Source: Asanoa sp. WMMD1127
Lineage (GTDB): Bacteria > Actinomycetota > Actinomycetes > Mycobacteriales > Micromonosporaceae
Assembly (NCBI RefSeq): GCF_029626225.1
Contig: NZ_JARUBP010000001.1
Location: forward strand, 6,944,001 to 7,008,000
Length of the DNA stretch: 64,000 bases
Direction: 5' to 3'
The position numbers were made by a program, and so were the translations under genes. Of the stretch, positions 16,765 through 25,264 are shown one piece after another (position 1 is the first letter of the stretch; every line of letters starts with the position of its first letter). The notes beneath the pieces are model-generated. The model was given only the letters and a program-made list of their open reading frames with translations, ran no database searches and was not told where the DNA came from.

Positions 16765-17652
16765 TCAGGCTCCGTCGAGGACCGCGTAGGCGCGTTTGAT
16801 CGCGACGTGCGCCGCGGCGCCGAACGGGGCCCGCTTGGCCAGGTCGTCGATCCGGGCCCGTTCGGCGTGGCCGTTGCGGATCAGCCACTCCAGCTCGGTG
16901 AGCTCCTCGTGCTGGCCCGTGACGAAGCCCTGGCCGACCGGCGCGCCGTGGCCGGGCACCACGACCGTGTCGGGGGTGGTCAGGCGCAGCAGCGCCGCCA
17001 CCGTGCCGGGCCACTCCAGTGGGTAGGCGTCGCCGAAGTCCGGTGGGCCGCTTTCCTCGACCAGGTCGCCGGCCACCACCACGTCGGCGTCGGCCACATG
17101 GGCGACCAGGTCGCCGGCGGTGTGCCCGCGACCGAAATGGGCGAGGGTGACGACCCGACCGCCGAGGTCGAGCGCGGCCGTGGTGAGCACCGGCTCGTTG
17201 GGCGGCAGCAGCGCGGCGCGGGCGACCTCGTCGGCCAGCTCCGGGTGCGAGTCGCGGACCGCCTCCCACGCCGCCCGCCGGGCCGACTCCTCGTGGCCGA
17301 GCAGGCGCGCGGTCTCCTCGTGGGCCCAGATCCGCGTCTCGGCCGCCACCTCGGCGTCGGGATCGCCGAACCGCGGGAACGACTCGGCCGGCGGCGGGTC
17401 CTGCCGGGCCACCGTCGCGTTGCCGAACGCGTGGTCGAAGTGATGGTGGGTGTTGACGATCGCCCACGGCGCGCCGGTCACCCGCCGGGCCGCCGCCGTC
17501 AGCTCGGCCGCCTGCGCCGGGGTCGACAGCGTGTCGACCAGCACCGCCGCCTCGTCACCGACGACCAGCGTCACGTTGACGTCGAGCACCGGGTAGCGCA
17601 GCACGTAGACCCGGTCGGCGATCTCGATGAACGCCGGCGCCGCGGAGGTCAT
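16765..17652 (-). CDS. Metallo-beta-lactamase fold hydrolase
   Basis: This 295-aa protein has the MBL metal-site motif THHHFDH (His69, His71, Asp73, His74), a further His in LAHFGRGHTAGDLV, Asp in VVVAGDLVEE and His in VVPGHGAPV, so both zinc sites appear complete. It resembles glyoxalase II-like and quinoprotein-relay SoxH-like MBL hydrolases. It is probably cytoplasmic. Its ATG overlaps the stop of the hotdog protein gene (ATGA), so a thioester or lactone substrate shared with that thioesterase is a fair guess. Confidence 0.9.
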   Translation of the reverse strand: MTSAAPAFIEIADRVYVLRYPVLDVNVTLVVGDEAAVLVDTLSTPAQAAELTAAARRVTGAPWAIVNTHHHFDHAFGNATVARQDPPPAESFPRFGDPDAEVAAETRIWAHEETARLLGHEESARRAAWEAVRDSHPELADEVARAALLPPNEPVLTTAALDLGGRVVTLAHFGRGHTAGDLVAHVADADVVVAGDLVEESGPPDFGDAYPLEWPGTVAALLRLTTPDTVVVPGHGAPVGQGFVTGQHEELTELEWLIRNGHAERARIDDLAKRAPFGAAAHVAIKRAYAVLDGA

Positions 17653-18065
17653 GAGTCGCCGACGGCCCGCTCGACGAACCGGTGCCGGTCGAGCAGCATC
17701 CGCTCGACCCGGCCCTCGGCCACCACGGCGGAGTCGCTGCCGGGGCCGTCGCTCACGGTGACCTCGAAGAGGAGCTTGCGACCGTCCACTTTGGCCAGCT
17801 TGGCCACCGCGTAGACCGTGCGGCCGATCGCCGTCGGCAGTTTGTGGTCGAGCTCGACCCGGGTGCCGACGGTGGTCATGCCGGTCGGCATGCGGGTCGC
17901 TGTCGTTGCCACGGTGGCGGCCTCGACCAGCGCCAGCACCCGCGGCGTGCCGAGCACCGGCACGTCGCCGGAACCGACCGCCTGGGCGGTGTCGGAGTCG
18001 GTGACGGTCAGCTCCACCCGCGCGCTCAGGCCGGGCGCGAAGGGCGCGTCCGCTTGCTGCTCCAT
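17649..18065 (-). CDS. Hotdog-fold thioesterase (FlK-like)
   Basis: This 138-aa protein matches the small fluoroacetyl-CoA-thioesterase-like hotdog family: GLSARVELTVTDSDTAQAVGSGDVPVLGTPRVLALVEAA, then MPTGMTTVGTRVELDHKLPTAIGRTV, then a final strand VVAEGRVERMLLDRHRF. The Thr, Glu and His positions expected for acyl-CoA hydrolysis can be traced (LVEAAT, LDHKL). It should act on acyl-CoA thioesters in the cytosol. It heads a two-gene unit with the MBL hydrolase and has a leaderless-type promoter. Confidence 0.85.
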   Translation of the reverse strand: MEQQADAPFAPGLSARVELTVTDSDTAQAVGSGDVPVLGTPRVLALVEAATVATTATRMPTGMTTVGTRVELDHKLPTAIGRTVYAVAKLAKVDGRKLLFEVTVSDGPGSDSAVVAEGRVERMLLDRHRFVERAVGDS

Positions 18066-18072
18066 GACCCAC

Positions 18073-18078
18073 AGCGTA
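18073..18078 (-). promoter_or_regulatory. -10 element of a leaderless promoter
   Basis: On the minus strand TACGCT ends 7 bases before ATG 18065, with no ribosome site between. Confidence 0.55.
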
Positions 18079-18189
18079 GGCGTTCGGCCACGCTCAGGCT
18101 ACGAGCCCCGCCAACCTGTGGACAACCGTGGATGGCCACGTCAGGGGCTTGCGCGCCGGCCGGCAGCGGGGGGCCGTCGGCGGCACGGC

Positions 18190-19593
18190 TCAGGAGCTGG
18201 GCTGCGGCAGCGGCGGGGCAGCCTCAGGGCCGGGCGCGGCCGGGGCCGGCACGATGACCGGCCCGCGGTCGGGCGCCGCCAGCCGGGCCGCTCGGCCGCG
18301 GGCGGCAAGATCGTCAGCGAGGCGCCAGGCCTCGGCCAGGTCGCGGTCGCGCAGGGCAGCCGAGCGCCCGCGCGCGGTGTCGGCGTAGACCGTGGCCACC
18401 CCGAGCAGCCGCTGCAACGGCCCCTGGACCACCCGTACGCTCTGTATCCGGGCATAAGGGACCATCAGCACGGTCCGGGTCAGCAGCCCCTCCTGGGTCG
18501 CGACCACGCGGTCGGCCAGCATCACGCCGAGCTTCGGTCTGGCCAGCGGGTGGAACCACCGGGTCCGCGACGGCGGCGGCACGAACCGCAGTTCCTGCAG
18601 CGCCACGCCGGGCAGCACCGCGGCGGCGATCCGCTCGGCCACCTCGGGCGTGCCGACGGGCAGAAGGCGGTCGGTCTCGTTGTTCCCGTTGCCGTTCTCG
18701 GCGGCCACCCCGGCGATGTCGAGGGTCAGCCGCAGCCAGCGGTGGCCACGCCAGAGCAGCGGCCAGGTCGCGGTCACGCCCTGCACCCGATCGATCGGCA
18801 CGGTCTGGGCGCGCGTCTCGGTCAGCCCGTAGCGCAGGCGCAGCGCGGCGCCGTCGCCGGAGAGCCGGAGGTTCCAGTCGCTGAGGACGCGGCGCACCGG
18901 TTGCAGCAGCACGCCCGCCACGGCGGTCAGGGTGCTGGCCACCCCGATGAACGACCACGACGGCTCGAACGCGAACTGGATCACCACGAACGCCACGCCG
19001 ACCGGCAGGAACATGGCCTGCGGCGTGAGGAGTTGGCTGATCACCAGATCGCGGTTGACCACCGCGTGCAGCGCGGGACCCGCACCGGCGATCTGCGGTC
19101 GGGTCCCCACGTCGGACACGCCGACGCCGCCCGCCACGACCGGCGCGGCGGCCCGCCCCGCGATGATCAACAGCCGGTCGCGCAACGCCGCCGCGTCGGC
19201 CACCGACAGGTAGGCCAGCGGCGCCTCGGTCTTGCCACCGCCGACCACCTCGAGCCGCAGCTCGGCGAGCCCGGTCAGCTGGGCCAGCAGCGGCCGCACC
19301 ACCTCGACCGACTGCAGGCGCTCCAGCGGGATCGCCCGGGTGCGCCGCCACAGCAGGCCCTCGTGGATCCGCAGCTCGTGGCCGACCACGTGGTAGCCGG
19401 TGTTGTACCAGCTGATCACCGACATGATCACCGCGCCGATGACGACGACCAGCACCATCAGCGCGAAGAAGCCGAGGCCGACCTGGCTCAGCGTCTGCCA
19501 GGAGAGCGCCACGACGATCACGACCAGCGCCTTGGCGCCGTGCAGCAGTGGGCTCAGCGGATGGAGCCGCCGCCGCGGCTCGTCGACGACCAC
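18190..19593 (-). CDS. PH-domain membrane protein, YdbT type
   Basis: This 467-aa protein has the YdbT layout: paired N-terminal helices (residues 21-62), then a bacterial PH domain (YHVVGHELRIHEGLLWRRTRAIPLERLQSVEV), a second membrane pair (about residues 195-235), a second PH domain (LRYGLTETRAQTVPIDRVQGV) and a third PH domain (LADRVVATQEGLLTRTVLMVPYARIQSVRV). The C-terminus is Pro/Ala-rich. YdbS/YdbT pairs are linked in Bacillus to resistance against certain antimicrobial peptides and envelope stress. It starts 4 bases after the stop of the YdbS-like gene, so they form one operon. Confidence 0.9.
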   Translation of the reverse strand: MVVDEPRRRLHPLSPLLHGAKALVVIVVALSWQTLSQVGLGFFALMVLVVVIGAVIMSVISWYNTGYHVVGHELRIHEGLLWRRTRAIPLERLQSVEVVRPLLAQLTGLAELRLEVVGGGKTEAPLAYLSVADAAALRDRLLIIAGRAAAPVVAGGVGVSDVGTRPQIAGAGPALHAVVNRDLVISQLLTPQAMFLPVGVAFVVIQFAFEPSWSFIGVASTLTAVAGVLLQPVRRVLSDWNLRLSGDGAALRLRYGLTETRAQTVPIDRVQGVTATWPLLWRGHRWLRLTLDIAGVAAENGNGNNETDRLLPVGTPEVAERIAAAVLPGVALQELRFVPPPSRTRWFHPLARPKLGVMLADRVVATQEGLLTRTVLMVPYARIQSVRVVQGPLQRLLGVATVYADTARGRSAALRDRDLAEAWRLADDLAARGRAARLAAPDRGPVIVPAPAAPGPEAAPPLPQPSS

Positions 19594-19597
19594 GGCC

Positions 19598-20110
19598 CTA
19601 CAGCCCCTCGGCCCGGTCCTGGCCGAGCGCGGTCAGCCGGTCGCGCAGCCGGGAGGCCTCCTCCGGCCGCAGACCCGGCACCCGGGCGTCGCTGGCCGCG
19701 GCCGCGGTGTGCAGCTGGACGGTGGAGAGGTTGAACGCGCGCTCCAGCGGGCCGGCGCTCACGTCGACGAACTGCATCCGCGCATAGGGCACGATCGACA
19801 GCCGGCGCACCACCAGCCCGTGGCGCACGAGGAGGTCGTGGTCGCGTTCCGCGTACCCCCAGGCGTGCACCGCCCGGAAGATCGACCAGAACCGCCAGAG
19901 CATCAGCACGAGCACGACGCCGAACGCCAGCCCGAGTGGCCAGACCTGGAAGATGCCCCAGAGGATGCCCAGCGGGAGCAGCAGCATGAGGGCGCCCGCG
20001 CCCCAGCGGATCAGTTCGACCCAGATGAGGTCGCGGGAGACGGGCTGCCAGTCGACGGTGTCGGGCCAGGGCTCGAGGGGGCTGGTCGGCCCGGCAGCGG
20101 CGATATCCAC
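19598..20110 (-). CDS. PH-domain membrane protein, YdbS type
   Basis: This 170-aa protein has two membrane helices (about residues 30-75) followed by one bacterial PH domain with the repeated family motif DLLVRHGLVVRRLSIVPYARMQFVDV, ending in a Leu/Arg-rich helix. It is the short partner of the YdbT-like protein encoded 4 bases downstream; the two are expected to act together in the membrane. GTG 20110 is chosen as the start because a TACCCT element ends exactly seven bases before it. Confidence 0.9.
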   Translation of the reverse strand: MDIAAAGPTSPLEPWPDTVDWQPVSRDLIWVELIRWGAGALMLLLPLGILWGIFQVWPLGLAFGVVLVLMLWRFWSIFRAVHAWGYAERDHDLLVRHGLVVRRLSIVPYARMQFVDVSAGPLERAFNLSTVQLHTAAAASDARVPGLRPEEASRLRDRLTALGQDRAEGL

Positions 20111-20117
20111 CCCTATG

Positions 20118-20123
20118 AGGGTA
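20118..20123 (-). promoter_or_regulatory. -10 element of a leaderless promoter
   Basis: TACCCT on the minus strand ends 7 bases before GTG 20110 and serves the YdbS-YdbT operon. Confidence 0.55.
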
Positions 20124-20128
20124 GGGGA

Positions 20129-20329
20129 TCACCGGAAGGGCGCCACCTCGCGCAGGAAGCCGCGGCGGTCGAGGAAGTCCGCGAGACTCTCCCGGTGCTC
20201 GTCGCACGCCAGCCAGACCTTGCGCCGCTCGGGGGGATGGATCTTCGGGTTGTTCCACCGGATCTCGTAGGCGGCCTCGCGGCGGCAGCCCTTGGCGGAG
20301 CAGACGGGGTCGAGCTGCTCGGGATGCAC
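20129..20329 (-). CDS. Small Cys/His-rich protein, function unknown
   Basis: This 66-aa protein has a pattern that looks like a small metal-binding domain: Cys at CSAKGCRREAAYEIRW, then CDEHRESL after 24 residues, which gives a C-x4-C...C-x2-H set. The end is FLDRRGFLREVAPF. I recall similar short proteins beside other actinobacterial genes but know no function. The start at GTG 20329 is supported by TAGACT seven bases upstream, and a strong hairpin insulates it from upstream sequence. It lies just before the YdbS operon on the same strand, 18 bases apart, but that operon has its own promoter. Confidence 0.75.
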   Translation of the reverse strand: MHPEQLDPVCSAKGCRREAAYEIRWNNPKIHPPERRKVWLACDEHRESLADFLDRRGFLREVAPFR

Positions 20330-20336
20330 GACACCG

Positions 20337-20342
20337 AGTCTA
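20337..20342 (-). promoter_or_regulatory. -10 element of a leaderless promoter
   Basis: On the minus strand TAGACT ends 7 bases before GTG 20329. Confidence 0.5.
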
Positions 20343-20386
20343 GGAAGAGAAAAGCGCCGGGCGGCCACGGGGGAAGCCGCCCGGCG
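20343..20386 (-). terminator. Strong minus-strand terminator placed upstream of a gene
   Basis: A perfect 11-bp inverted repeat (CGCCGGGCGGC at 20355-20365 and its complement at 20376-20386) with a 10-base loop is followed, reading on the minus strand, by CTTTTCTCTTCC. This is a canonical intrinsic terminator shape. It sits immediately upstream of the promoter of the 66-aa gene and faces the MoxR operon, so it would stop antisense transcripts leaving that operon. Confidence 0.65.
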
Positions 20387-20605
20387 TGGAGGAATCGTAC
20401 ACGTGACGTTCCCCTCTTTGTCTACCCGTGTCTTCCGGAGCGTCGCCGAACGGCGAATCCGTCTCTGCCCGCACGTCGGCACGACCGGCGTGCGACGCTT
20501 GGTGCGGCGCGCCAGCGCCGCACTTGGATGCCTGGTATCGCGTTCTCAGCTTGGCCCACCATGATGGGGACGACGCCGAGACGTAATGCGACTGTGGAGG
20601 ACCGC

Positions 20606-21766
20606 GTGGCCCAGCCGACCGCACCCGACACCCCGCAACCCGACGCCGGCAACGGCGCCGGTCCGGTCATGCCGACCGGTGGGCAGCCCGAGGGTTTGCA
20701 GGGTGCACAGCCCCAGACCACGCCGGCGCAGGACGCGACGCTGCTCGAGCGGGCGCTGTTCGAGGTCAAGCGGGTCATCGTCGGCCAGGACCGGATGGTC
20801 GAGCGGATGTTCGTCGCGCTCCTGGCCCGCGGCCACTGCCTGCTCGAGGGCGTGCCCGGCGTCGCCAAGACCCTCGCGGTCGAAACCCTCGCCACCGTCG
20901 TCGGCGGCACGTTCGCCCGCGTCCAGTTCACGCCCGACCTGGTCCCGGCCGACCTCGTCGGCACCCGGATCTACCGCCAGTCGAGCGAGAAGTTCGACGT
21001 GGAGCTCGGCCCGGTGTTCGTCAACTTCCTGCTGGCCGACGAGATCAACCGGGCGCCGGCCAAGGTGCAGTCGGCCCTGCTCGAGGTGATGTCCGAGCAG
21101 CAGGTGTCGATCGGCGGCGAGACGCACCGGGTGCCCAACCCGTTCCTGGTGATGGCCACCCAGAACCCGATCGAGCAGGAGGGCGTCTACCCGCTGCCCG
21201 AGGCCCAGCGCGACCGGTTCCTGATGAAGATCCTGGTCGGCTACCCGTCGGACGCCGAGGAGCGGGAGATCGTCTACCGGATGGGCGTCAAGCCGCCGGA
21301 GCCCGCCGTGGTGTTCAGCCCGGCCGACCTCGTCTCGCTGCAGGCCAAGGCCGACGGCGTGTTCGTGCACAACGCGCTGGTCGACTACACGGTGCGGCTG
21401 GTGCTCGCCACCCGCAACCCGGCCGAGTCCGGGGTCCCCGACGTCGCCCAGCTCATCCAGTACGGCGCCAGCCCGCGCGCCTCGCTCGGCATCGTCCGGG
21501 CCGCCCGGGCGCTGGCCCTGCTCCGCGGCCGCGACTACGTGCTGCCGCAGGACGTGCAGGACATCGCGCCCGACATCCTGCGGCACCGGTTGGTGCTCAG
21601 CTACGACGCGCTGGCCGACGACGTGCCGGCCGACCACATCGTCGCCCGCCTGATGAGCGCCGTGCCGATGCCGTCGGTGGCGCCCCGGCAGCACGCGGCG
21701 CCGGGCGGCCAGCAGCCTCCGCCGCCGCAACAGCCCGCCGGGGCCTGGCCGGGTCGCCTGCCGTGA
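20606..21766 (+). CDS. moxR: MoxR-family AAA+ ATPase
   Basis: This 386-aa MoxR ATPase has an N-terminal Pro/Gln/Gly-rich tail (residues 1-40), Walker A GVPGVAKT (82-89), Walker B LLADEINRAPAK, sensor 1 MATQNP and the MoxR signature QEGVYPLPEAQRDRFLMK. The C-terminus is Pro/Gln-rich. MoxR proteins act as chaperones that help metal or cofactor insertion or activate VWA proteins. GTG 20606 has GGAGG five bases upstream. First gene of a unit with DUF58 and VWA genes, all joined by 4-base overlaps; the same triplet (Rv1479-Rv1481) is found in mycobacteria. Confidence 0.95.
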   Translation: MAQPTAPDTPQPDAGNGAGPVMPTGGQPEGLQGAQPQTTPAQDATLLERALFEVKRVIVGQDRMVERMFVALLARGHCLLEGVPGVAKTLAVETLATVVGGTFARVQFTPDLVPADLVGTRIYRQSSEKFDVELGPVFVNFLLADEINRAPAKVQSALLEVMSEQQVSIGGETHRVPNPFLVMATQNPIEQEGVYPLPEAQRDRFLMKILVGYPSDAEEREIVYRMGVKPPEPAVVFSPADLVSLQAKADGVFVHNALVDYTVRLVLATRNPAESGVPDVAQLIQYGASPRASLGIVRAARALALLRGRDYVLPQDVQDIAPDILRHRLVLSYDALADDVPADHIVARLMSAVPMPSVAPRQHAAPGGQQPPPPQQPAGAWPGRLP

Positions 21767-22788
21767 CCGCGCCCGCCGGCCCGCCCGCCGGCCCGCCCCG
21801 CCGTGCCGCCTCGACAGCCGGCTCGGGCCGCACCAGCGCCGACCGGATGGCGGACACGGCCGGCATACACCACGCCGGGGGCGGCGTCGCGACGGCCCGC
21901 GCCGAGCAGGTGCTCTCCCGGCTCCAGCTGTTGATCACCCGCAAGCTCGACGGGCTGCTCCAGGGCGACTACATCGGCCTGCTGCCAGGGCCGGGCACCG
22001 AGCCCGGCGAGTCGCGCGAATACCGGCCCGGCGACGACGTGCGCCGGATGGACTGGCCGGTGACCGCCCGCACGACCGTGCCGCACACCCGGCAGACGGT
22101 GGCCGACCGCGAGCTGGAGACCTGGCTGGCGATCGACCTGTCGGCCAGCCTCTCGTTCGGCACCGCCCGCATGCTCAAGAGCGACCTGGCGGTGGCGGCC
22201 GCCGCGGCGGTCACGCACCTCACCGTGCGGGGCGGCAACCGGATCGGCGCGGTGGTCGGCACGGGTGGCGGGCACACCGAGCGGCTGGCCGCCCGGCCCG
22301 GTCGCAAGGAGGCGCAGGGTCTGCTGCGGGCGATCGCGCGTACGCCCATCCAACCCGGCCGGACCGACCTCGGCGCCCTGGTCGACATGCTCAACCGCCC
22401 GCCGCGCCGCCGGGGCCAGGCCGTGGTGATCTCGGATTTCCTCGCGCCGCCGGCCGACTGGGGCCGCCCGCTGCGCAAGCTGGCGGTCCGGCACGACGTG
22501 CTCGCGATCGAGATCGTCGACCCGCGCGAGCTGGAACTGCCCGACGTCGGCGTGCTGGTGCTCGCCGACCCGGAGACGGGCGCGCTGCACGAGGTCTACA
22601 CGGGTGACGCGAAACTGCGCGCCCGGTACGCGGAGGGCGCCGCGGCCCAGCGCTCGGCCATCGCCTACGAGCTGCGCGCCGCCGGAGCCCAGCACCTGCG
22701 GCTGCGTACCGACTCCGACTGGCTCCTCGACATCGTCAGGTTCGTCGCCGCACAGCGACACGCACGCACCCGGGGTACGACACGATGA
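21763..22788 (+). CDS. DUF58 domain protein
   Basis: This 341-aa protein contains the DUF58 signature EYRPGDDVRRMDWPVTART followed by the degenerate VWA-like core (TWLAIDLSASLSFGT, VVISDFL). The first 60 residues are low complexity (Pro/Ala/Gly). DUF58 proteins occur between a MoxR ATPase and a membrane VWA protein and are thought to be part of that complex. Its GTG overlaps the MoxR stop as GTGA and its stop overlaps the next ATG as ATGA, so the three proteins are made in a coupled way. Cytoplasmic. Confidence 0.93.
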   Translation: MTAPAGPPAGPPRRAASTAGSGRTSADRMADTAGIHHAGGGVATARAEQVLSRLQLLITRKLDGLLQGDYIGLLPGPGTEPGESREYRPGDDVRRMDWPVTARTTVPHTRQTVADRELETWLAIDLSASLSFGTARMLKSDLAVAAAAAVTHLTVRGGNRIGAVVGTGGGHTERLAARPGRKEAQGLLRAIARTPIQPGRTDLGALVDMLNRPPRRRGQAVVISDFLAPPADWGRPLRKLAVRHDVLAIEIVDPRELELPDVGVLVLADPETGALHEVYTGDAKLRARYAEGAAAQRSAIAYELRAAGAQHLRLRTDSDWLLDIVRFVAAQRHARTRGTTR

Positions 22789-23735
22789 TCCGTTTCCTGC
22801 AACCGTGGTGGCTGCTGGCCCTGGTGCCGGTGCTCCTGGCCGCCGCCGCGTACGTGTGGCGACAGCTGCGCCGGCGCGACTACGCGATCCGGTTCACCAA
22901 CGTCGACCTGCTCAAGTCGCTGGCCCCGCGCGGCCTCGGCTGGCGCAAGCACGTGTCGGCCGGGGCGCTGCTGCTCTGCCTGCTCGGCCTCGCCCTGGCG
23001 ATGGCCCGGCCGTCGATCGACCGCGAGCTGCCGCTGGAGCGGGCGACCATCATCCTGGCGATCGACGTGTCGCTGTCGATGGAGGCCAGCGACGTGGCGC
23101 CGACCCGGCTGGAGGCCGCCCAGGTGGCCGCGAAGCAGTTCGTGCAGGAGCTGCCGCCGACCTACAACCTGGGGCTGGTCTCGTTCGCGAAGTCGGCCAA
23201 CGTGCTCGTGCCGCCGACCAAGGACCGCTCGGCGGTCACCTCGGCCATCGACGGGCTGACCCTGGCCGAGGCGACGGCGACCGGCGAGGCGGTCTTCACG
23301 TCGCTCGACGCGATCCGGTCGGTGCCCGCCGACGGCGCCGACGGGCTGCCGCCGGCGCGGATCGTGCTGCTCTCCGACGGCTTCCGCACGGCCGGGCGGC
23401 CGATGGAGGAGGCGGCCAGCGCGGCGCAGGCGGCCAACGTGCCGGTGTCGACGATCGCGTTCGGCACCGACAACGGCACCGTCGACATCGGCGGGCAGCT
23501 GCAGCGGGTGCCGGTCGACCGGTTGGCACTGGCCCAGCTCGCCGAGACGACGAGCGGGTTCTTCTACGAGGCGGCGAGCGCCGCCGAGCTCAAGCGGGTC
23601 TACGAGGACATGGGCAGCTCGATCGGCCACCGGGTCGAGCCGCGCGAGGTCACCCACTGGTACGCGGGCTTCGCGCTGCTGCTAGGCCTGATCGCGGCGG
23701 GCCTGAGCCTGGTCTGGTCGTCCAGGCTGCCCTAG
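22785..23735 (+). CDS. Membrane VWA-domain protein (BatA/Rv1481-like)
   Basis: This 316-aa protein has an N-terminal membrane pair (residues 8-24 and 57-76), a von Willebrand A domain with MIDAS motif DVSLS at residues 94-98, and a C-terminal transmembrane helix (about 288-310). It matches the BatA-type aerotolerance/VWA proteins encoded beside MoxR and DUF58. The VWA domain should lie in the extracytoplasmic space between the second and last helices. Last gene of the operon; its TAG stop interlocks with that of a short convergent frame through CTAG. No BatB or TPR gene follows, so the operon is the short actinobacterial version. Confidence 0.93.
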   Translation: MIRFLQPWWLLALVPVLLAAAAYVWRQLRRRDYAIRFTNVDLLKSLAPRGLGWRKHVSAGALLLCLLGLALAMARPSIDRELPLERATIILAIDVSLSMEASDVAPTRLEAAQVAAKQFVQELPPTYNLGLVSFAKSANVLVPPTKDRSAVTSAIDGLTLAEATATGEAVFTSLDAIRSVPADGADGLPPARIVLLSDGFRTAGRPMEEAASAAQAANVPVSTIAFGTDNGTVDIGGQLQRVPVDRLALAQLAETTSGFFYEAASAAELKRVYEDMGSSIGHRVEPREVTHWYAGFALLLGLIAAGLSLVWSSRLP

Positions 23736-23821
23736 TTGGCGTTGTTGACCAGCATCACGACGACGACCACCCAGACGGCGGCGAGGGTGAAGCCGAGTGG
23801 GGCTGCGAAACGACGGTTCAT
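23732..23821 (-). CDS. 29-residue single-span membrane protein
   Basis: The short frame encodes MNRRFAAPLG, then a strongly hydrophobic helix rich in Val, then VNNAN. ATG 23821 has GGAGAG six bases upstream, a good ribosome site. The basic residues at the N-terminus and the single helix are typical of small bacterial membrane proteins. Its TAG stop shares CTAG with the BatA-like gene, which is a recurring arrangement for convergent gene ends in this window and supports it being real. Function unknown. Confidence 0.6.
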   Translation of the reverse strand: MNRRFAAPLGFTLAAVWVVVVVMLVNNAN

Positions 23822-23980
23822 CACGGCTCTCCGATGCGACGAAGCGGGACTTCGGGTGAGTGCGGCGGAGGAGAGTCGCAGCCGGACGGCGTCAGGCCGG
23901 GGCCGGCCCTCGGTCAGGCGGGGGCGCGGGCGCGGCATGGTGCCGGCAGGCGGATCTGGCTGTCGTCGGTCGCGGCTGGG

Positions 23981-25264
23981 TCAGCGGGACCGGACGGCGG
24001 CCCGGCTGCGACTCGGAGGATCGCTGTCTCGCACGGCGATCACCTCCAGACGTCGGCCGGGCACAGGAACCATCGCAGATTCTAACCCCCGTCCACCGGC
24101 GCCGTGGCATTGGCCGGAAGGTCGGTCGGCGACCGTCCGAATTGGTCGCGGCCCGACGCCGGGCAGCGCCACTCCAGGCGGCACCGGCCGGGCCGCGGGC
24201 CGCGCTACTCGCGGCGGCACCGTCCGCGCGACGAGGACGACCACCACCAGGGCGACCGCGAACAGCGGCAGCCAGGCGAGCCGGGCGGCGGCCCAGCCCC
24301 AGCCGTCGGGCGTGCCGAGCAGTCCCGGCCGCCTTCCGGCGAGCCACCCGACGACGACCGTGACGGAGATCATGGTCGCCTGGTGCCAGAGGTAGACGGG
24401 CAGCGCCGCGCCGTTCAGGGCCCGCACGGCCGTCAGCTCGCCCAGGCGCCGCAGCCGCGGCCGGAGCAGCACCACCGCGCCGGCCTGCGCGACCGCCAGC
24501 GCGACCGCCGCCAGCGACGGCGGGTCCAGGTTGGAGCGTCCCGCGCCGGGCACACCGACGGCGCTGGCCGGGTAGTCGGCGAACAGGATCAGCGCGACCA
24601 CGGTCGCCGCTCCCCCGGCCAGCAGCGCGAGGCCGGTGGCCCGGCCGGCGATCCGGCCCTGGGCCAGCGCCACGCCGAGCACGAACGGCACCGCCCAGGC
24701 GGCGACGAGCGTCGTCGGCAGGAAGCCGTAGCCGAGGTCGGCGGCGAGCACGACCGCGGCCCCCGCGGCGGCCACCGGCGCCGGGCCGGTCCGCCGCACC
24801 AGCCGGGCGATCGGCCGCACCAGCGCGGTCAACACGAGGAACGGCAACAGGAACCACAGTGGACTGACGACGAGCTTGCCGACGGTACGCAAGGTCTCCT
24901 CGGGAACACCGGCCAGCGCGCCCGCGGTGAGCGTCAGGGCGAGCAGCCCGAGCAGCGCGCCGACGGGCCCGGCCAGCGCCCGCAGCCGGCGCGGCACCCG
25001 CCGCCGATCCCGCGTCGCCGGCACCGCGCGGGGGCGGGCGGCGGAGACGGCGGCGGCGTAGCCACCGGCGAGGAAGAACAGGCCGAGGGTCTGCAGGAGC
25101 CAGCTCACCGGCTGGGCCGCCGGCAGCGCGGCGAGCGGGCTGCGCACGTGCAGGACCCCGTCGTCGCCGAGCACCAGAGCGGTGACGAGCCAGTGGCCGA
25201 CGACGACGCCGGCGATGGCTATGGCGCGGACGGCGTCGATGCCGGTGTCGCGGCGGGCGGTCAC
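23981..25264 (-). CDS. Integral membrane acyltransferase (acyltransferase 3 family)
   Basis: This 427-aa protein has about ten transmembrane helices. Its N-terminus (GIDAVRAIAIAGVVVGHWLV) is the acyltransferase-3/OafA signature, with the conserved Arg and His on the first helix, and LPVYLWHQATMISVTVVV is a conserved late helix. Such enzymes O-acylate sugars, antibiotics or cell-wall polymers at the membrane. The last 60 residues are basic and unstructured. GTG 25264 overlaps the stop of the alpha/beta hydrolase gene (GTGA), so the two are coupled. The acceptor substrate is not evident. Confidence 0.88.
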   Translation of the reverse strand: MTARRDTGIDAVRAIAIAGVVVGHWLVTALVLGDDGVLHVRSPLAALPAAQPVSWLLQTLGLFFLAGGYAAAVSAARPRAVPATRDRRRVPRRLRALAGPVGALLGLLALTLTAGALAGVPEETLRTVGKLVVSPLWFLLPFLVLTALVRPIARLVRRTGPAPVAAAGAAVVLAADLGYGFLPTTLVAAWAVPFVLGVALAQGRIAGRATGLALLAGGAATVVALILFADYPASAVGVPGAGRSNLDPPSLAAVALAVAQAGAVVLLRPRLRRLGELTAVRALNGAALPVYLWHQATMISVTVVVGWLAGRRPGLLGTPDGWGWAAARLAWLPLFAVALVVVVLVARTVPPRVARPAARPVPPGVALPGVGPRPIRTVADRPSGQCHGAGGRGLESAMVPVPGRRLEVIAVRDSDPPSRSRAAVRSR

